64,000 nucleotides of DNA from an uncultured Burkholderiales bacterium (GTDB lineage Bacteria > Pseudomonadota > Gammaproteobacteria > Burkholderiales > Burkholderiaceae_C). Every line of letters begins with the position of its first letter. Positions within the stretch are counted from its first letter, which is position 1. The notes beneath the pieces are model-generated. The model was not told the DNA's origin. It saw only the letters and a list, made by a program, of their open reading frames with translations, and did no database searches. A program made the translations under genes and the position numbers. The stretch spans positions 186,001 to 250,000 of the forward strand of contig CAISMH010000019.1 of the NCBI GenBank assembly GCA_903886485.1. The letters are read 5' to 3'. Below, piece after piece: positions 34,429-43,847 of this stretch.

Positions 34429-34455
34429 AGTTCGGTTTATCTTGGGCAGACTTGA
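34429..34455 (-). promoter_or_regulatory. Weak sigma-28-like promoter of fliD
   Basis: The minus strand reads TCAAGTCT, 11 bases, ACCGAACT. Spacing is right and the -35 is good, but the -10 half matches only four or five of eight. fliD may also be read from flgL, 54 bases upstream. Confidence 0.4.
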
Positions 34456-34459
34456 GTCA

Positions 34460-35383
34460 TTAATTCATGTATTTGAATAAATTCAGCTGCGAGATCTTCG
34501 CAAAGCTGCTCTGTGCCGCTTCCAGCGCCAGTTGGTCCTTGCTCATCTTGGTGACCGCAGAGGTGTAGTCCAAGTCTTGGACGTCGGACTGGGTGGTCTT
34601 GAGACGAAGGACCACCTCGTCAAGCACACTGTTTTGCATATCAATCACGTTCATGTCGTCACCCACTTGCGCGGTGGCGGTGCTCACGCCTTGTTGCATG
34701 GTGTCGAGCTCGGCAATGCCGCGCTGAATGTTGGTGTGGTCGGAGCTCTTCACAGCGGCGGAGAGATCATCAATCGCTTGAAAGAAGCCCACGCCAACTT
34801 TGCCGCCCTTGCCGTCGTCGCGCACGACCTTGGTGTAGGCATCGGTCCCGGGCATGTTCAAGTTCATGCGGCGACTGTCACCCACGGCGACCTTCATGCG
34901 GGACTGGTCCCCTTGGTAAACGATGTGGCCAGTGGCATCCGCACTGAAGGCGGGCTGCCCGACCCTGCTGCCTGAGAACAAGTAATTGCCGTTGGCATCT
35001 TGGGTATTGGCCAAGCTCAAGGCTTGGTCTCGCAGCGAGCTCAGTTCTTGCGAGATGGTGTCGCGATCGGCCACGCTCAAGGTGTCGTTGGCGGCCTGAA
35101 CAGCCAGCTCTTTCATGCGGGTCAGCACATCGCTGGTGCTCTTAAGCGCTGTCTCTTGAGACTGTAGGCGCGTGTTGACAGACTTCAAGGTGTCTTGGTA
35201 GCTGGCCTGACGCGCAAGCTCAGACTGCAAGCGCGTCACGAGTGCCGCCTTGTCAGGGGAGTCACTGGGTTTGACGATTTGCTGCCCCGTTGAGAGTTGC
35301 TCTTGTGTCTTCGCTAGCTCGCTCTGAACATTGCTGATCTGAGAAGTTGCATTACTAAAGAATAAAGTGGTCGAGATTTTCAT
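34460..35383 (-). CDS. flgL: Hook-filament junction protein FlgL
   Basis: 307 residues, normal length. The N-terminal SELAKTQEQLSTGQQIVKPS and RLQSQETALKSTSDVLTRMK, the middle LRDQALSLANTQDANGNYLF with SGSR, and the C-terminal DLDYTSAVTKMSKDQLALEA are diagnostic. FlgL (HAP3) joins FlgK to the filament. Unlike its partners FlgK, FlgE and the flagellins it is not enlarged. It follows flgK by 12 bases and is the last gene of the flgB-flgL run. Confidence 0.96.
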   Translation of the reverse strand: MKISTTLFFSNATSQISNVQSELAKTQEQLSTGQQIVKPSDSPDKAALVTRLQSELARQASYQDTLKSVNTRLQSQETALKSTSDVLTRMKELAVQAANDTLSVADRDTISQELSSLRDQALSLANTQDANGNYLFSGSRVGQPAFSADATGHIVYQGDQSRMKVAVGDSRRMNLNMPGTDAYTKVVRDDGKGGKVGVGFFQAIDDLSAAVKSSDHTNIQRGIAELDTMQQGVSTATAQVGDDMNVIDMQNSVLDEVVLRLKTTQSDVQDLDYTSAVTKMSKDQLALEAAQSSFAKISQLNLFKYMN

Positions 35384-35395
35384 AATTCATACCCT

Positions 35396-38300
35396 TTATC
35401 GAATTTGATTAATTGCATCAAACAAGGTGCCCGATATCTGCAAGGCCTTAGCACAAGCTTGGTAAGCCTGCTGGTAACGGATCAAATCCGATGCCTCTTG
35501 GTCCAAGTTCACACCTGAAACCTTGTCCCTTGCAGCAACGGCTTGGTCGTTGACCACAGTCATCGCCTGTTGATTGATCGTCGCCTGCTGAGCCAAGTTA
35601 CCGACGTTATTTATCTGATCGATGTAGTTGTTTGCAATGGTCTTGCCGTTGAGGACAGGTTTTTTATTGAGGTCGACCATGTTGAGCATGTTGACGTTAT
35701 TGCCCAAACCGTCGCTGTTGCCGTCCACCTGAAACTCATCCCCCACACTGGGTGCGTGACTGAGTTTGAGTTGAAGACCCTCAAAATTAATCGTTGGCTC
35801 GAGCACAGAGGGGTCATAGTGCCGATCTGCAAGCTCAGTACCTGTTTTGTTGTCGATGATGCTGTAGCGATCCGCTGCCGTGAACTTCACACTCAGAGAT
35901 TGCGAACGCAAGCTGTCACGCTGGTTATCTGGCTGCCCGTTGAACGAAGCAGAGACCTTAGCAGCGCCTTTGGCAGTGATAAAGACCAATAAGTCATCTG
36001 CGCACCCGCCTTCAATAAAGGCGCCTGTGCGCAAACCGATCTTGCTCAGGTCAGAGGGCGTTCCGCTTTTATCGTTTGGAGGCGTTCCGTAAGTACCAAA
36101 AGACATACGGATGTCTGACTTTGTAGGGTTTGAAGCAAGTAACTGTTGGAGCCTTTTGCTCACATCGTAGTCAAGTGGCTCAAGCCCAAGCGCATTTTGT
36201 CCGTAATTGCCAAGAGGATCTTTTCCGGGACCGATGGAAATACTTGATTGGGCCTTTGGATCAGTCACACTCAAGATCAGGTCATTGTTCGCATCGATGG
36301 AAGCTGACACACCCGTCTGACTGACCTTTGAATTAAGCCTAGCAACCATGTCAGTGATGCTCGACATCTTAGGGTCAGCTGGAAGATCAGTTCCGTTGGA
36401 CTTGATGTTCAACGTATTGGCAACACTCAAATCGGTCATGTCAGCCGCAATCGGCTGAACCACCAACTTACCGTTGGCTACTGAGGCGATGAATGAATCT
36501 GAAAACCTAGCCACTTGCTTGCCATTACTGGCCGAGGCCGAGAGGCCATTCGTAGAAGTGCTCAACGAGATGGAGGTTAACTCCCGCTTAGGCTGGCTTG
36601 TATCTGTGACAACCAAGTTTCCAGACAAGTCGGCGGAGACACTCAAGCCTGCGCCTTCAGGGAGAGATTGCAAGCCAGTTTGAATTTTTGAGGCGAGCTC
36701 AGTCACTGTGGCCGGAGTACTCGTCAAAGTGATTGGGCCAAGCTTTAAGTCTGAATTACCAACCTTAATCGAAAAGCCACTGAAAGCATCTAATGCACCC
36801 GGCGAACCAAAACTGATGCCCGATAAAGACAGACTCGAACGGTCATTGAGGGTGTCTTGCAGAGTGCTCGCGCTGAGGGGCGCAATCGTGCCAAACTGCG
36901 TGCTCAATGATGTGCCATCTGCAGGCAATGTGTAAGAAGCCTGCGCAATGTTGATCCCGTTGATCTGCAAAGGCTTGTTGAAGTCCAAACTGGTGGCGGC
37001 GACACGCATATCTGGAACTTCCTGAACCATCCGCACTTGTCCACTGAAAGTACCGGCCTGGATATTCAGGGCATTGCCATCGATGGTTGAGTTCACTCTG
37101 ATGTCGGAACCTTGAGGGTCACTGATGACCAACTCACCCGTCGTTCCAACAGAGGCCTGAACACCTGCTGAAGAGTTGTTGATTGCCAGTACCAGCTGGT
37201 CTAAGTTTTTAAAGCCAGATATTGACTGACCATTCAATACAAGCGCCTTAGTGAAATCAAGTTGCGTTGCTGGAACTCGGATTTCTGAAAACGCCTCTGC
37301 TCGGATGCCAGTTTGCGTGAGTGTGCTGTTTTGAACAGCCACAGTGCCACCAAAGGCACCTGTCATTCCAGGCGCAATCGCCAGTCCAAAGTTACCGATG
37401 GAACGACCAGAACTGTCAGTCACAATTAAATTTGCGTCCTTGTAATCAACGCTGATGCTGGTGCTTTTATCCAGAGCGCGCAGGCTATCTTGGAGTTGTT
37501 TGGCCAAGTCTGGCAAGTTCGTAGCAGTCAAACCAGTTGCCTGAAGTTTGACGCCACCAATTGAGAGACTGCACGCGTTAAACGATGGCAATCCAGGAAC
37601 CTGACCATTGCCAAACTGAATATTGCTGGCGGTCGCAGTCGAGCTGCCATTCAACCAATCTGCAACACTGTTGGCAGACGATTGAACAGAAATGGTCCCA
37701 GCACTTGCCCCTTGATAGTCCGTGACCGCAGGGCTACCAATGGGATTTCCATTCGCAGAAGTAAGCGCCACCGTTGACAGTGCTCTTCCCTTCAAGTCGT
37801 TCAAGATCAACGACGCCCCGTTGGCACTGACGCTCAGACCATTGAGTCCAAGCCCTTGGAGTTTTTGCTGAATCTGTTTAGCCAAATCAATCAGATTATT
37901 GGTAGGCGTCAAGTCAGTCACATTCACACTCTGACCCCCCACTTGAAGGGTCATTGCAGCAGGCACATCGGTCGGCAAAATATTCGAGATTTCTGCATTC
38001 GAAACAGGCGCAAGATTCACGCCTGAAATTGCGCGTCCTTGAGCATCGCTGACTTGAATATCTTCGCCGTTGTGTGAGGTTGTGGCTTTCAATCCAAATT
38101 GCAAGAGACTTGAATTCAAGGTGCTTGCTAAGCTCGCAATGTTTGAGATGCCAGATCCAGAGATGGTCAATGCAATCGACTGTCCATTCACCACTGCGCT
38201 GAATGCAACATCTGGCTTAGGGTTTGCAGCTCCTAAATTGAGACCCTTGACCGTAAAACCTGAACCACTTTGTGGCACATAGGCTGATAAGCCGACGCCA

Positions 38301-39898
38301 TTGAGCGTCAGTGCACCCGCGTCGATCGCATCCAAACTAGATAGACGATCAGTGGTCATGACTGCAGGCGTCGGAACAGTCGGCATGGGCGCGCCATACT
38401 TGTCGTATTGCACGGTTTGCAGAACTGTTGCTTTAGCACCGTAGAACAAATCCAAGCCCCGATATGCATTCGAGCCTGACTGATTCAAATACTTATCAGA
38501 GTATGTGGCGTTGGCATCGAACCCATTGGCCGGTTTAAAAAGCTGATACTTCTGTGTCTCGGTCAGCGCGCTACCCAACAGCTGCCGCCCGTCTTTGGTC
38601 ATCACTTGCAGTTGTTGATTGGGGGATGCCTGATCAAGGTAAAAAGTTGCCTTCACTCCCGCAGACAAAGCGGTAACAGGCGTGTACTCGTTAGCCCCAT
38701 CGACCTTGAAAGTAACACCTGCAGAGGCATTGGGGTTATTGACAATGTTGGAGTTACTCAGAGCAGTGGTCGGCGTGGTCCCAGCGTAAAGAACGCTTGC
38801 ACGGGTACTACTGACGTTAGTGCCGCCCTCTGTAATCCTGAACTGTGATGCAGTTGCAACGCGTTGTGCGTCGCTAATCAATAACTTTATTCCGGCAGCG
38901 GGCTGAGCAGCAGTGGGGTCGACTGAAAACATTTCCTGTCCAGTCTGGCCATAAGCATCAATGCCATTTTTTTGAATAGCGTTGGTCTCAGACACAAATG
39001 TTTGAGCGAGCTGATTCAAATTCTTTTGGGCTGGCTCCAACACCTGAGAGATGAAAGAGTTGTAACCACCGATTTGACCGCCGGTCACACTGTCAAGCGT
39101 CTCCGTTTTCCCATAAGGATCAAGAACCAGCTGTGCCTTATCGCTCACCTGTGCATTCAGTCCAATGGGGCGCGACTTGATGCCATCAACGACAACACCT
39201 TGCGTAAATGTAGAGCCCAAACTGACGCTCACGGTGCCATTAGGCGTGAAGGACGTTTTAATCCTGACGAGGTCTGATAGCTGACGCAAAGCCAAGTCAC
39301 GACGATCCAATAACTCGGGCGGCTGGCTCGCCAAATCGGGCTCTTTGGTGAGGCTTTGGTTGATAAGTGCCAATTGACTTGTGAGCGTATTGACTTGAGT
39401 TGCGCAGCTATCGAGTGCTTGACGCGTCTCCGTCTTGACCAGATCCATCTGCCCTGACAATTCGCCAAATCGTGAAGCGACACCGTCAGCCGAGTTGATA
39501 AACGAGCTTCTTAGGACCGTGGAGGCTGGGTCCGCTGATAAGGCGCTGGCTGAAGAAAAGAAGGTGTCTAGTGCTGAACTCAAGCCGACATTCTTGTCGC
39601 CCAAAATATCCATCACGCGCTTAGCGTAGTCCACCATGGGTTTTTGGCTGGATAAATCGCTTGTGCTGTTGCGCAAGTTGGACTCAGCAAAGGTGTCGAA
39701 TTGGCGTTTGATCGTTTGCACCAAAACGCCTGTACCCATGTACATGCTGCCATCTTTTTTTGGCGCAGAGTCTTGCAAGACCACGTCTTGACGAGAGTAA
39801 CCATCGGTATTGACGTTGGCGATGTTGTTACTCACCGTGCTCAGTGCACGTTGATAAGCGTTGATGCCATTGCTGGCAATGCCAAGCATGTCACTCAT
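35396..39898 (-). CDS. flgK: Giant hook-filament junction protein FlgK, 1500 residues
   Basis: FlgK is usually about 550 residues. The N-terminus (MLGIASNGINAYQRALSTVS, NNIANVNTDGYSRQDVVL) and C-terminus (VSGVNLDQEASDLIRYQQAY, then AKALQISGTLFDAINQIR) are classical. The extra 900 or so residues hold about six related modules near 571-640, 652-720, 779-845, 887-945, 1045-1115 and 1158-1225. Each has a beta strand with a Gly, then L-x-x-L-A-x-x-L-Q-like helix, then S-V-S or I-S-V and L-I-V-x-D-x-x-G-R. A similar module is in FlgE at about 428-495. The frame is open throughout, so it is not a frameshift product. It overlaps flgJ by 4 bases. Confidence 0.95.
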   Translation of the reverse strand: MSDMLGIASNGINAYQRALSTVSNNIANVNTDGYSRQDVVLQDSAPKKDGSMYMGTGVLVQTIKRQFDTFAESNLRNSTSDLSSQKPMVDYAKRVMDILGDKNVGLSSALDTFFSSASALSADPASTVLRSSFINSADGVASRFGELSGQMDLVKTETRQALDSCATQVNTLTSQLALINQSLTKEPDLASQPPELLDRRDLALRQLSDLVRIKTSFTPNGTVSVSLGSTFTQGVVVDGIKSRPIGLNAQVSDKAQLVLDPYGKTETLDSVTGGQIGGYNSFISQVLEPAQKNLNQLAQTFVSETNAIQKNGIDAYGQTGQEMFSVDPTAAQPAAGIKLLISDAQRVATASQFRITEGGTNVSSTRASVLYAGTTPTTALSNSNIVNNPNASAGVTFKVDGANEYTPVTALSAGVKATFYLDQASPNQQLQVMTKDGRQLLGSALTETQKYQLFKPANGFDANATYSDKYLNQSGSNAYRGLDLFYGAKATVLQTVQYDKYGAPMPTVPTPAVMTTDRLSSLDAIDAGALTLNGVGLSAYVPQSGSGFTVKGLNLGAANPKPDVAFSAVVNGQSIALTISGSGISNIASLASTLNSSLLQFGLKATTSHNGEDIQVSDAQGRAISGVNLAPVSNAEISNILPTDVPAAMTLQVGGQSVNVTDLTPTNNLIDLAKQIQQKLQGLGLNGLSVSANGASLILNDLKGRALSTVALTSANGNPIGSPAVTDYQGASAGTISVQSSANSVADWLNGSSTATASNIQFGNGQVPGLPSFNACSLSIGGVKLQATGLTATNLPDLAKQLQDSLRALDKSTSISVDYKDANLIVTDSSGRSIGNFGLAIAPGMTGAFGGTVAVQNSTLTQTGIRAEAFSEIRVPATQLDFTKALVLNGQSISGFKNLDQLVLAINNSSAGVQASVGTTGELVISDPQGSDIRVNSTIDGNALNIQAGTFSGQVRMVQEVPDMRVAATSLDFNKPLQINGINIAQASYTLPADGTSLSTQFGTIAPLSASTLQDTLNDRSSLSLSGISFGSPGALDAFSGFSIKVGNSDLKLGPITLTSTPATVTELASKIQTGLQSLPEGAGLSVSADLSGNLVVTDTSQPKRELTSISLSTSTNGLSASASNGKQVARFSDSFIASVANGKLVVQPIAADMTDLSVANTLNIKSNGTDLPADPKMSSITDMVARLNSKVSQTGVSASIDANNDLILSVTDPKAQSSISIGPGKDPLGNYGQNALGLEPLDYDVSKRLQQLLASNPTKSDIRMSFGTYGTPPNDKSGTPSDLSKIGLRTGAFIEGGCADDLLVFITAKGAAKVSASFNGQPDNQRDSLRSQSLSVKFTAADRYSIIDNKTGTELADRHYDPSVLEPTINFEGLQLKLSHAPSVGDEFQVDGNSDGLGNNVNMLNMVDLNKKPVLNGKTIANNYIDQINNVGNLAQQATINQQAMTVVNDQAVAARDKVSGVNLDQEASDLIRYQQAYQACAKALQISGTLFDAINQIR

Positions 39899-40401
39899 TT
39901 AGTGCTCCCAGAAAATGGCAGGCTGAACTCTTTCAAACTTTTGATCCGCATGGGTTGATCGAGTTGGAGGCCTTTGGCCAAGTCAGCGGCTGTTGGCAAT
40001 CGCACAGGTTCTTGCTTAGGGTTCAAGGCAATGCCTTTGCCACGCGCTTTGAGCAAAGCGTCGGTGCTGGGCTGTGGCGTGCCTTGTTGTTTGACGGCGC
40101 GCTCCATGAACGCGCCAACACCCATTGCCCCGCGCTTGGCCATCTGCAAAGACACTTCTTTGTCAAACATGCCTTCGAATGTCTCCATGGCTTGGGACTG
40201 GTTGTCTTCGTCTTTCATGGGGGCATTGGCTTCGCGCATGGACTTCATCATCATTTGGATGAACAAGCCTTCAAATTGCTGTGCCGATTCCTTGAGCGCA
40301 CTGTCTTGGTTTTGCTGAGCTTTGCCACGCAACTCGCCCAGCCCCGAGAAGTCCATATAGGACTTCGAAGCGTTTGTGTCGATGGGATTGCTCATGGCCA
40401 A
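39895..40401 (-). CDS. flgJ: Rod-binding protein FlgJ, N-terminal domain only
   Basis: 168 residues with ALKESAQQFEGLFIQMMMKS, MREANAPMKDED, ETFEGMFDKEVSLQMAKRGA and MGVGAFMERA, the rod-capping domain of FlgJ. The C-terminal muramidase domain of gammaproteobacterial FlgJ (total about 310 residues) is absent. A separate transglycosylase-like gene at 50302-51468 could supply the wall-cutting activity. The gene sits between flgI and flgK as usual. Confidence 0.93.
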   Translation of the reverse strand: MAMSNPIDTNASKSYMDFSGLGELRGKAQQNQDSALKESAQQFEGLFIQMMMKSMREANAPMKDEDNQSQAMETFEGMFDKEVSLQMAKRGAMGVGAFMERAVKQQGTPQPSTDALLKARGKGIALNPKQEPVRLPTAADLAKGLQLDQPMRIKSLKEFSLPFSGSTK

Positions 40402-40407
40402 ACTCGC

Positions 40408-41547
40408 TTAGATGATGATCAACTCGGCGCGCAAGCTGCCGGAGCTTTTCAAAGCTTCAAGAATGGCGATCAAGGCGGAGGGCGTCGCCCCCACTTGATT
40501 GACGGCATCCACAATTTGACGCAACTCGACACCGGGCTGGAACAAGAACATCGGCTTGTTAGGCTCGGCCACAGCGATATCGGCGTTTTGCACCCCTTGC
40601 GTTTGACCACCAGCCAAGGCGTTGGGTTGGGACACTTCGTTGGTCGCCGTGATGGCCACTGAAATCGTGCCATGTGAAACAGCTGCCGCGGTGACACGCA
40701 CCGAGCGGTTGATGACCACCGTTCCCGTGCGGGAATTGATGACCACGCGCGCAGGCGGCTCACCTGGTGTGACCTCCAGCGACTCCACCATGCTCATAAA
40801 AGCGACGCGTTGATTCAAGTCTTTGGGTGCTCGTACCGATACCGATACACCATCAATGGCTTGCGCGACGCTGCCGCCAAATTTTTTATTGATGGCATTG
40901 ACGATCGAAGTAGTGGTCGAAAAATCGTTTTCACGGATGTTGAAGATCAGGTTCTCTGAGGTCTCAAACGGTGTGTCCACAATGCGTTCCACAATCGCGC
41001 CGCCAGGAATGCGCGCCGAAGTCGGCACACCAATTTGCACCTTGGAGCCCGCTGCGCTGGCATCAATGCCGGTGGCGGTCAGTGCACCTTGTGCCAAGGC
41101 ATAGATTTCGCCATCCACACCGCGCATGGCAGTCATGATGAGGCTACCGCCGCGCAAGTTAGAGGCCTTGCCAATCGCTGACACGTTGATGTCGATGCGC
41201 TGGCCTGGCTTGGCAAAGCCAGGTAAATCTGCTGTGACCAAAACTGCCGCTGTGTTCTTGATGTCCACACGGGCTGCCGTCGCTGCTTGTTCAAAGTCAG
41301 TCAAGGGGCCGTCAATTCGGACCCCCATTTGCGCCAGCATGGCTTTCATGCTTTGTGTGGTGAAGGGCACCGAGGCGTCGTCGCCCGTGCCTTGCAAGCC
41401 CACCACCAAGCCATAACCTATGAGTTGGTTAGGCCGTTGTGCAGCGAGCGTGGCCAAGTCTTTGACGCGATCGGCCTGCGCTGCACCAGCAGCCAACAGA
41501 CAACATCCAATCAGAGCGCTACGCAGCGTTTTAAAAATAAGTGTCAT
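40408..41547 (-). CDS. flgI: Flagellar P-ring protein FlgI
   Basis: 379 residues from the ATG at 41547; an in-frame TTG two codons earlier is an alternative. A signal peptide (LRSALIGCCLLAAGAAQADR) precedes VKDLATLAAQRPNQLIGYGL, VVGLQGTGDDASVPFT, GGSLIMTAMRGVDGEIYALA and the C-terminal ALIAILEALKSSGSLRAELI, all typical of FlgI. The product forms the periplasmic P ring around the rod in the peptidoglycan layer, with FlgA as chaperone. It starts two bases after the flgH stop codon. Confidence 0.96.
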   Translation of the reverse strand: MTLIFKTLRSALIGCCLLAAGAAQADRVKDLATLAAQRPNQLIGYGLVVGLQGTGDDASVPFTTQSMKAMLAQMGVRIDGPLTDFEQAATAARVDIKNTAAVLVTADLPGFAKPGQRIDINVSAIGKASNLRGGSLIMTAMRGVDGEIYALAQGALTATGIDASAAGSKVQIGVPTSARIPGGAIVERIVDTPFETSENLIFNIRENDFSTTTSIVNAINKKFGGSVAQAIDGVSVSVRAPKDLNQRVAFMSMVESLEVTPGEPPARVVINSRTGTVVINRSVRVTAAAVSHGTISVAITATNEVSQPNALAGGQTQGVQNADIAVAEPNKPMFLFQPGVELRQIVDAVNQVGATPSALIAILEALKSSGSLRAELIII

Positions 41548-41549
41548 AG

Positions 41550-42233
41550 TCAAAATGGCCAGTATTTGTGCATGAGCGTTGTGCCCCAGCTTGCGCGGGT
41601 GGCGTTCGCCAAGTCGCCTGAGCCGCGGTAAGCGATTTGTGCATTTGCCAGACGGCGTGACTGCACGGTGCTGTTGGGACCCACGTCCTCAGGACGAATC
41701 ACACCTGAGACTTGAATGACCTCGGTCCCTTCGGACAGGCCGAGTTTTTTCTCACCGCGCACCATGAGGTTGCCGTTCGACAAAATTTCAACCACGGTCA
41801 CAGCGACGGAACCCGACAGCGAGGCTTGTTGATCCGCAGTGCCTGTGCCTTTGCTGCTGTTCGTGTTGTCGTTCAAGTTGATGCCATTCAAAAATGGATT
41901 CAAGCTGCCCACACGTGTGTTTGCGCCCGGAGGCAGTGAGCTTTTGGTTTGGCGACTCACATCCGTGTTTTGCGTTCGTGCGGCTTGCGTCGATTCACTC
42001 AACAAGACCGTGATGATGTCTCCCACCTGGTAATTGCGACCACGACCGAACCAAGCATCGCTTTGCCGGTTGCTGTAGATTCCGCCGGTGGCAATTTTTT
42101 GCCGGTCCGATGCCAGCGGGTAAACGGGTTGGAAATCGGGTGATGGACGCAAAACCATGTCGACAGGCTCTGTGGCACAGCCTTGCAATGCCAACAAAAA
42201 TCCAATGACCGAGAGCGTGCGAATATGTTTCAT
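41550..42233 (-). CDS. flgH: Flagellar L-ring lipoprotein FlgH
   Basis: 227 residues from the ATG at 42233, which has GAGG six bases upstream; the open frame has a GTG four codons earlier. The lipobox LQGC follows a short hydrophobic signal. GRGRNYQVGDIITVLLSEST, then PFLNGINLNDNTNSSKGTGT, VEILSNGNLMVRGEKKLGLS and VSGVIRPEDVGPNSTVQSRR are FlgH hallmarks. It forms the outer-membrane L ring. Confidence 0.96.
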   Translation of the reverse strand: MKHIRTLSVIGFLLALQGCATEPVDMVLRPSPDFQPVYPLASDRQKIATGGIYSNRQSDAWFGRGRNYQVGDIITVLLSESTQAARTQNTDVSRQTKSSLPPGANTRVGSLNPFLNGINLNDNTNSSKGTGTADQQASLSGSVAVTVVEILSNGNLMVRGEKKLGLSEGTEVIQVSGVIRPEDVGPNSTVQSRRLANAQIAYRGSGDLANATRASWGTTLMHKYWPF

Positions 42234-42245
42234 GATGAACCTCAC

Positions 42246-43031
42246 TCAGACGTTTTGGTTCAAGAACTTCAACATGCCGTCGACCGCGGAGATGGCTTTG
42301 GAGTTGATTTCGTAAGCGCGTTGGGTTTCGATCATGTTGACCATCTCCTCGACCACGTTCACGTTCGATGCTTCGAGAGAGCCCTGCTTGAGTGCCCCTG
42401 CCCCTGTGAGGCCTGGAGTCAAAATTTGCGCAACACCGCTGGCTTGAGAGGCCTCGTACAAGTTTTGACCAATCGGCTTGAGGCCGCTTGGATTGACGAA
42501 GCGTGCAATTTGCACTTGCCCGATGTTTTGCGAACCCGCACCCGCATCCAGCTCAGCAGACACCGTGCCGTCTTGACCAAACGTCACGGCAGATGTGTTG
42601 GGGGGAATGGTGATCGCGGGAATCAGTGGAAAGCCAGAGGCGTTCACGACTTGACCCGTGTTGCTGATCTTGAAGTTGCCGTCGCGTGTGTAGGCTGTAG
42701 TGCCGTCTGGCATTTGAATTTGGAACATGCCATTGCCCATGATCGCCAAATCGAGTGGCGATTGGGTGTTGATCAAGTTACCCTGCAAGTGCAGCTTCTC
42801 GGTGGCATTGATCTTCACACCCGTACCCAGCATCAAGCCGGTCGGAGACAAGGTGTTGTTGGTGGTTTGACCACCGGGTTGCTTGACGTTTTGATAGAGC
42901 AAGTCTTCAAAAACGGCACGGTCGCGTTTGAAGCCGGTCGTATTCACGTTGGCCAAGTTGTTCGAGATGACGTTCATGCGCGTCTGCTGCGCGTCAAGAC
43001 CCGTTTTGGCTACCCACAATGATGCGTCCAT
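42246..43031 (-). CDS. flgG: Distal rod protein FlgG
   Basis: 261 residues, the standard FlgG size. SLWVAKTGLDAQQTRMNVIS, NNLANVNTTGFKRDRAVFED and the C-terminal VNVVEEMVNMIETQRAYEIN, SKAISAVDGMLKFLNQNV are diagnostic. FlgG builds the distal rod. It is not enlarged, unlike the hook protein. Confidence 0.97.
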   Translation of the reverse strand: MDASLWVAKTGLDAQQTRMNVISNNLANVNTTGFKRDRAVFEDLLYQNVKQPGGQTTNNTLSPTGLMLGTGVKINATEKLHLQGNLINTQSPLDLAIMGNGMFQIQMPDGTTAYTRDGNFKISNTGQVVNASGFPLIPAITIPPNTSAVTFGQDGTVSAELDAGAGSQNIGQVQIARFVNPSGLKPIGQNLYEASQASGVAQILTPGLTGAGALKQGSLEASNVNVVEEMVNMIETQRAYEINSKAISAVDGMLKFLNQNV

Positions 43032-43060
43032 GGCTAATCGCCCCCTTTAATCTGTCAAAT

Positions 43061-43825
43061 TCAAGACACCTTCATCATGGAGGCGCCCGACTCATCGTTG
43101 GATTTGCTTTCTTTGATCACTCGAATCTGATGCTCAAACGAGCGACTCTGTTCAATCAGCTTCACCATCGATGCCATTGGATTGACACTGCTGCCCTCAA
43201 GGGCCTTCGGTGTCAAAGAAACTGGCTCAGGACCAGTTGCAAAGTCCGTGCCAAGTGGTTTTTCGTCAACGCGATACAAACCATCTTCTCGCTTGATAAG
43301 CGGCGTGGTGCTGGCATCGCGCAGCATCAAGGTGCCAATGATCTGTTCTTGAGGTACGCCGGGCTGGGTGGGATCAGCGGCAAAGATTTGCCCCGTGTTG
43401 GTAATGTTGATGGTCGAACCCACGGGAATCGTGATTGGCCCGCCGTCCTGGGACTGCACCATGTGCCCAGACCCCGTCTCCAACACGCCATTGGGATTGA
43501 CGCGCAAGTCGCCGCGTCGCGTGAAGGCCAGTTTTCCGTCATTGCCCATCACACCCATGACGGTTTTGTGGTTCAAAGACACATCCAAATCACGCCCCGT
43601 CACCATCAGCGGACCCGCGTCCAAACGCACGCGATCCGTGGTGTACAGACGCGGTTGCAAACGCGAATCAAAGCCCTCACCCACCGCTTGGTGCGGTTGG
43701 AGGGTGGCTTCAAAGGTTTGTTTGAAGCCGACCGTGGTGACGTTGGCAATGTCGTTGGACAACTGCTGCCGGATCAAACGGTCTTCGTTGATCGCGGCCA
43801 TCGCGTTGAAAGATAAACGGTCCAT
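43061..43825 (-). CDS. flgF: Proximal rod protein FlgF
   Basis: 254 residues. RLSFNAMAAINEDRLIRQQL, SNDIANVTTVGFKQTFEATL, the mid-region MGVMGNDGKLAFTRRGDLRV and LEGSSVNPMASMVKLIEQSR match FlgF. It forms part of the proximal rod and lies between flgE and flgG as expected. Confidence 0.95.
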   Translation of the reverse strand: MDRLSFNAMAAINEDRLIRQQLSNDIANVTTVGFKQTFEATLQPHQAVGEGFDSRLQPRLYTTDRVRLDAGPLMVTGRDLDVSLNHKTVMGVMGNDGKLAFTRRGDLRVNPNGVLETGSGHMVQSQDGGPITIPVGSTINITNTGQIFAADPTQPGVPQEQIIGTLMLRDASTTPLIKREDGLYRVDEKPLGTDFATGPEPVSLTPKALEGSSVNPMASMVKLIEQSRSFEHQIRVIKESKSNDESGASMMKVS

Positions 43826-43847
43826 ATCAGGCTCTTAATGCAACTTG

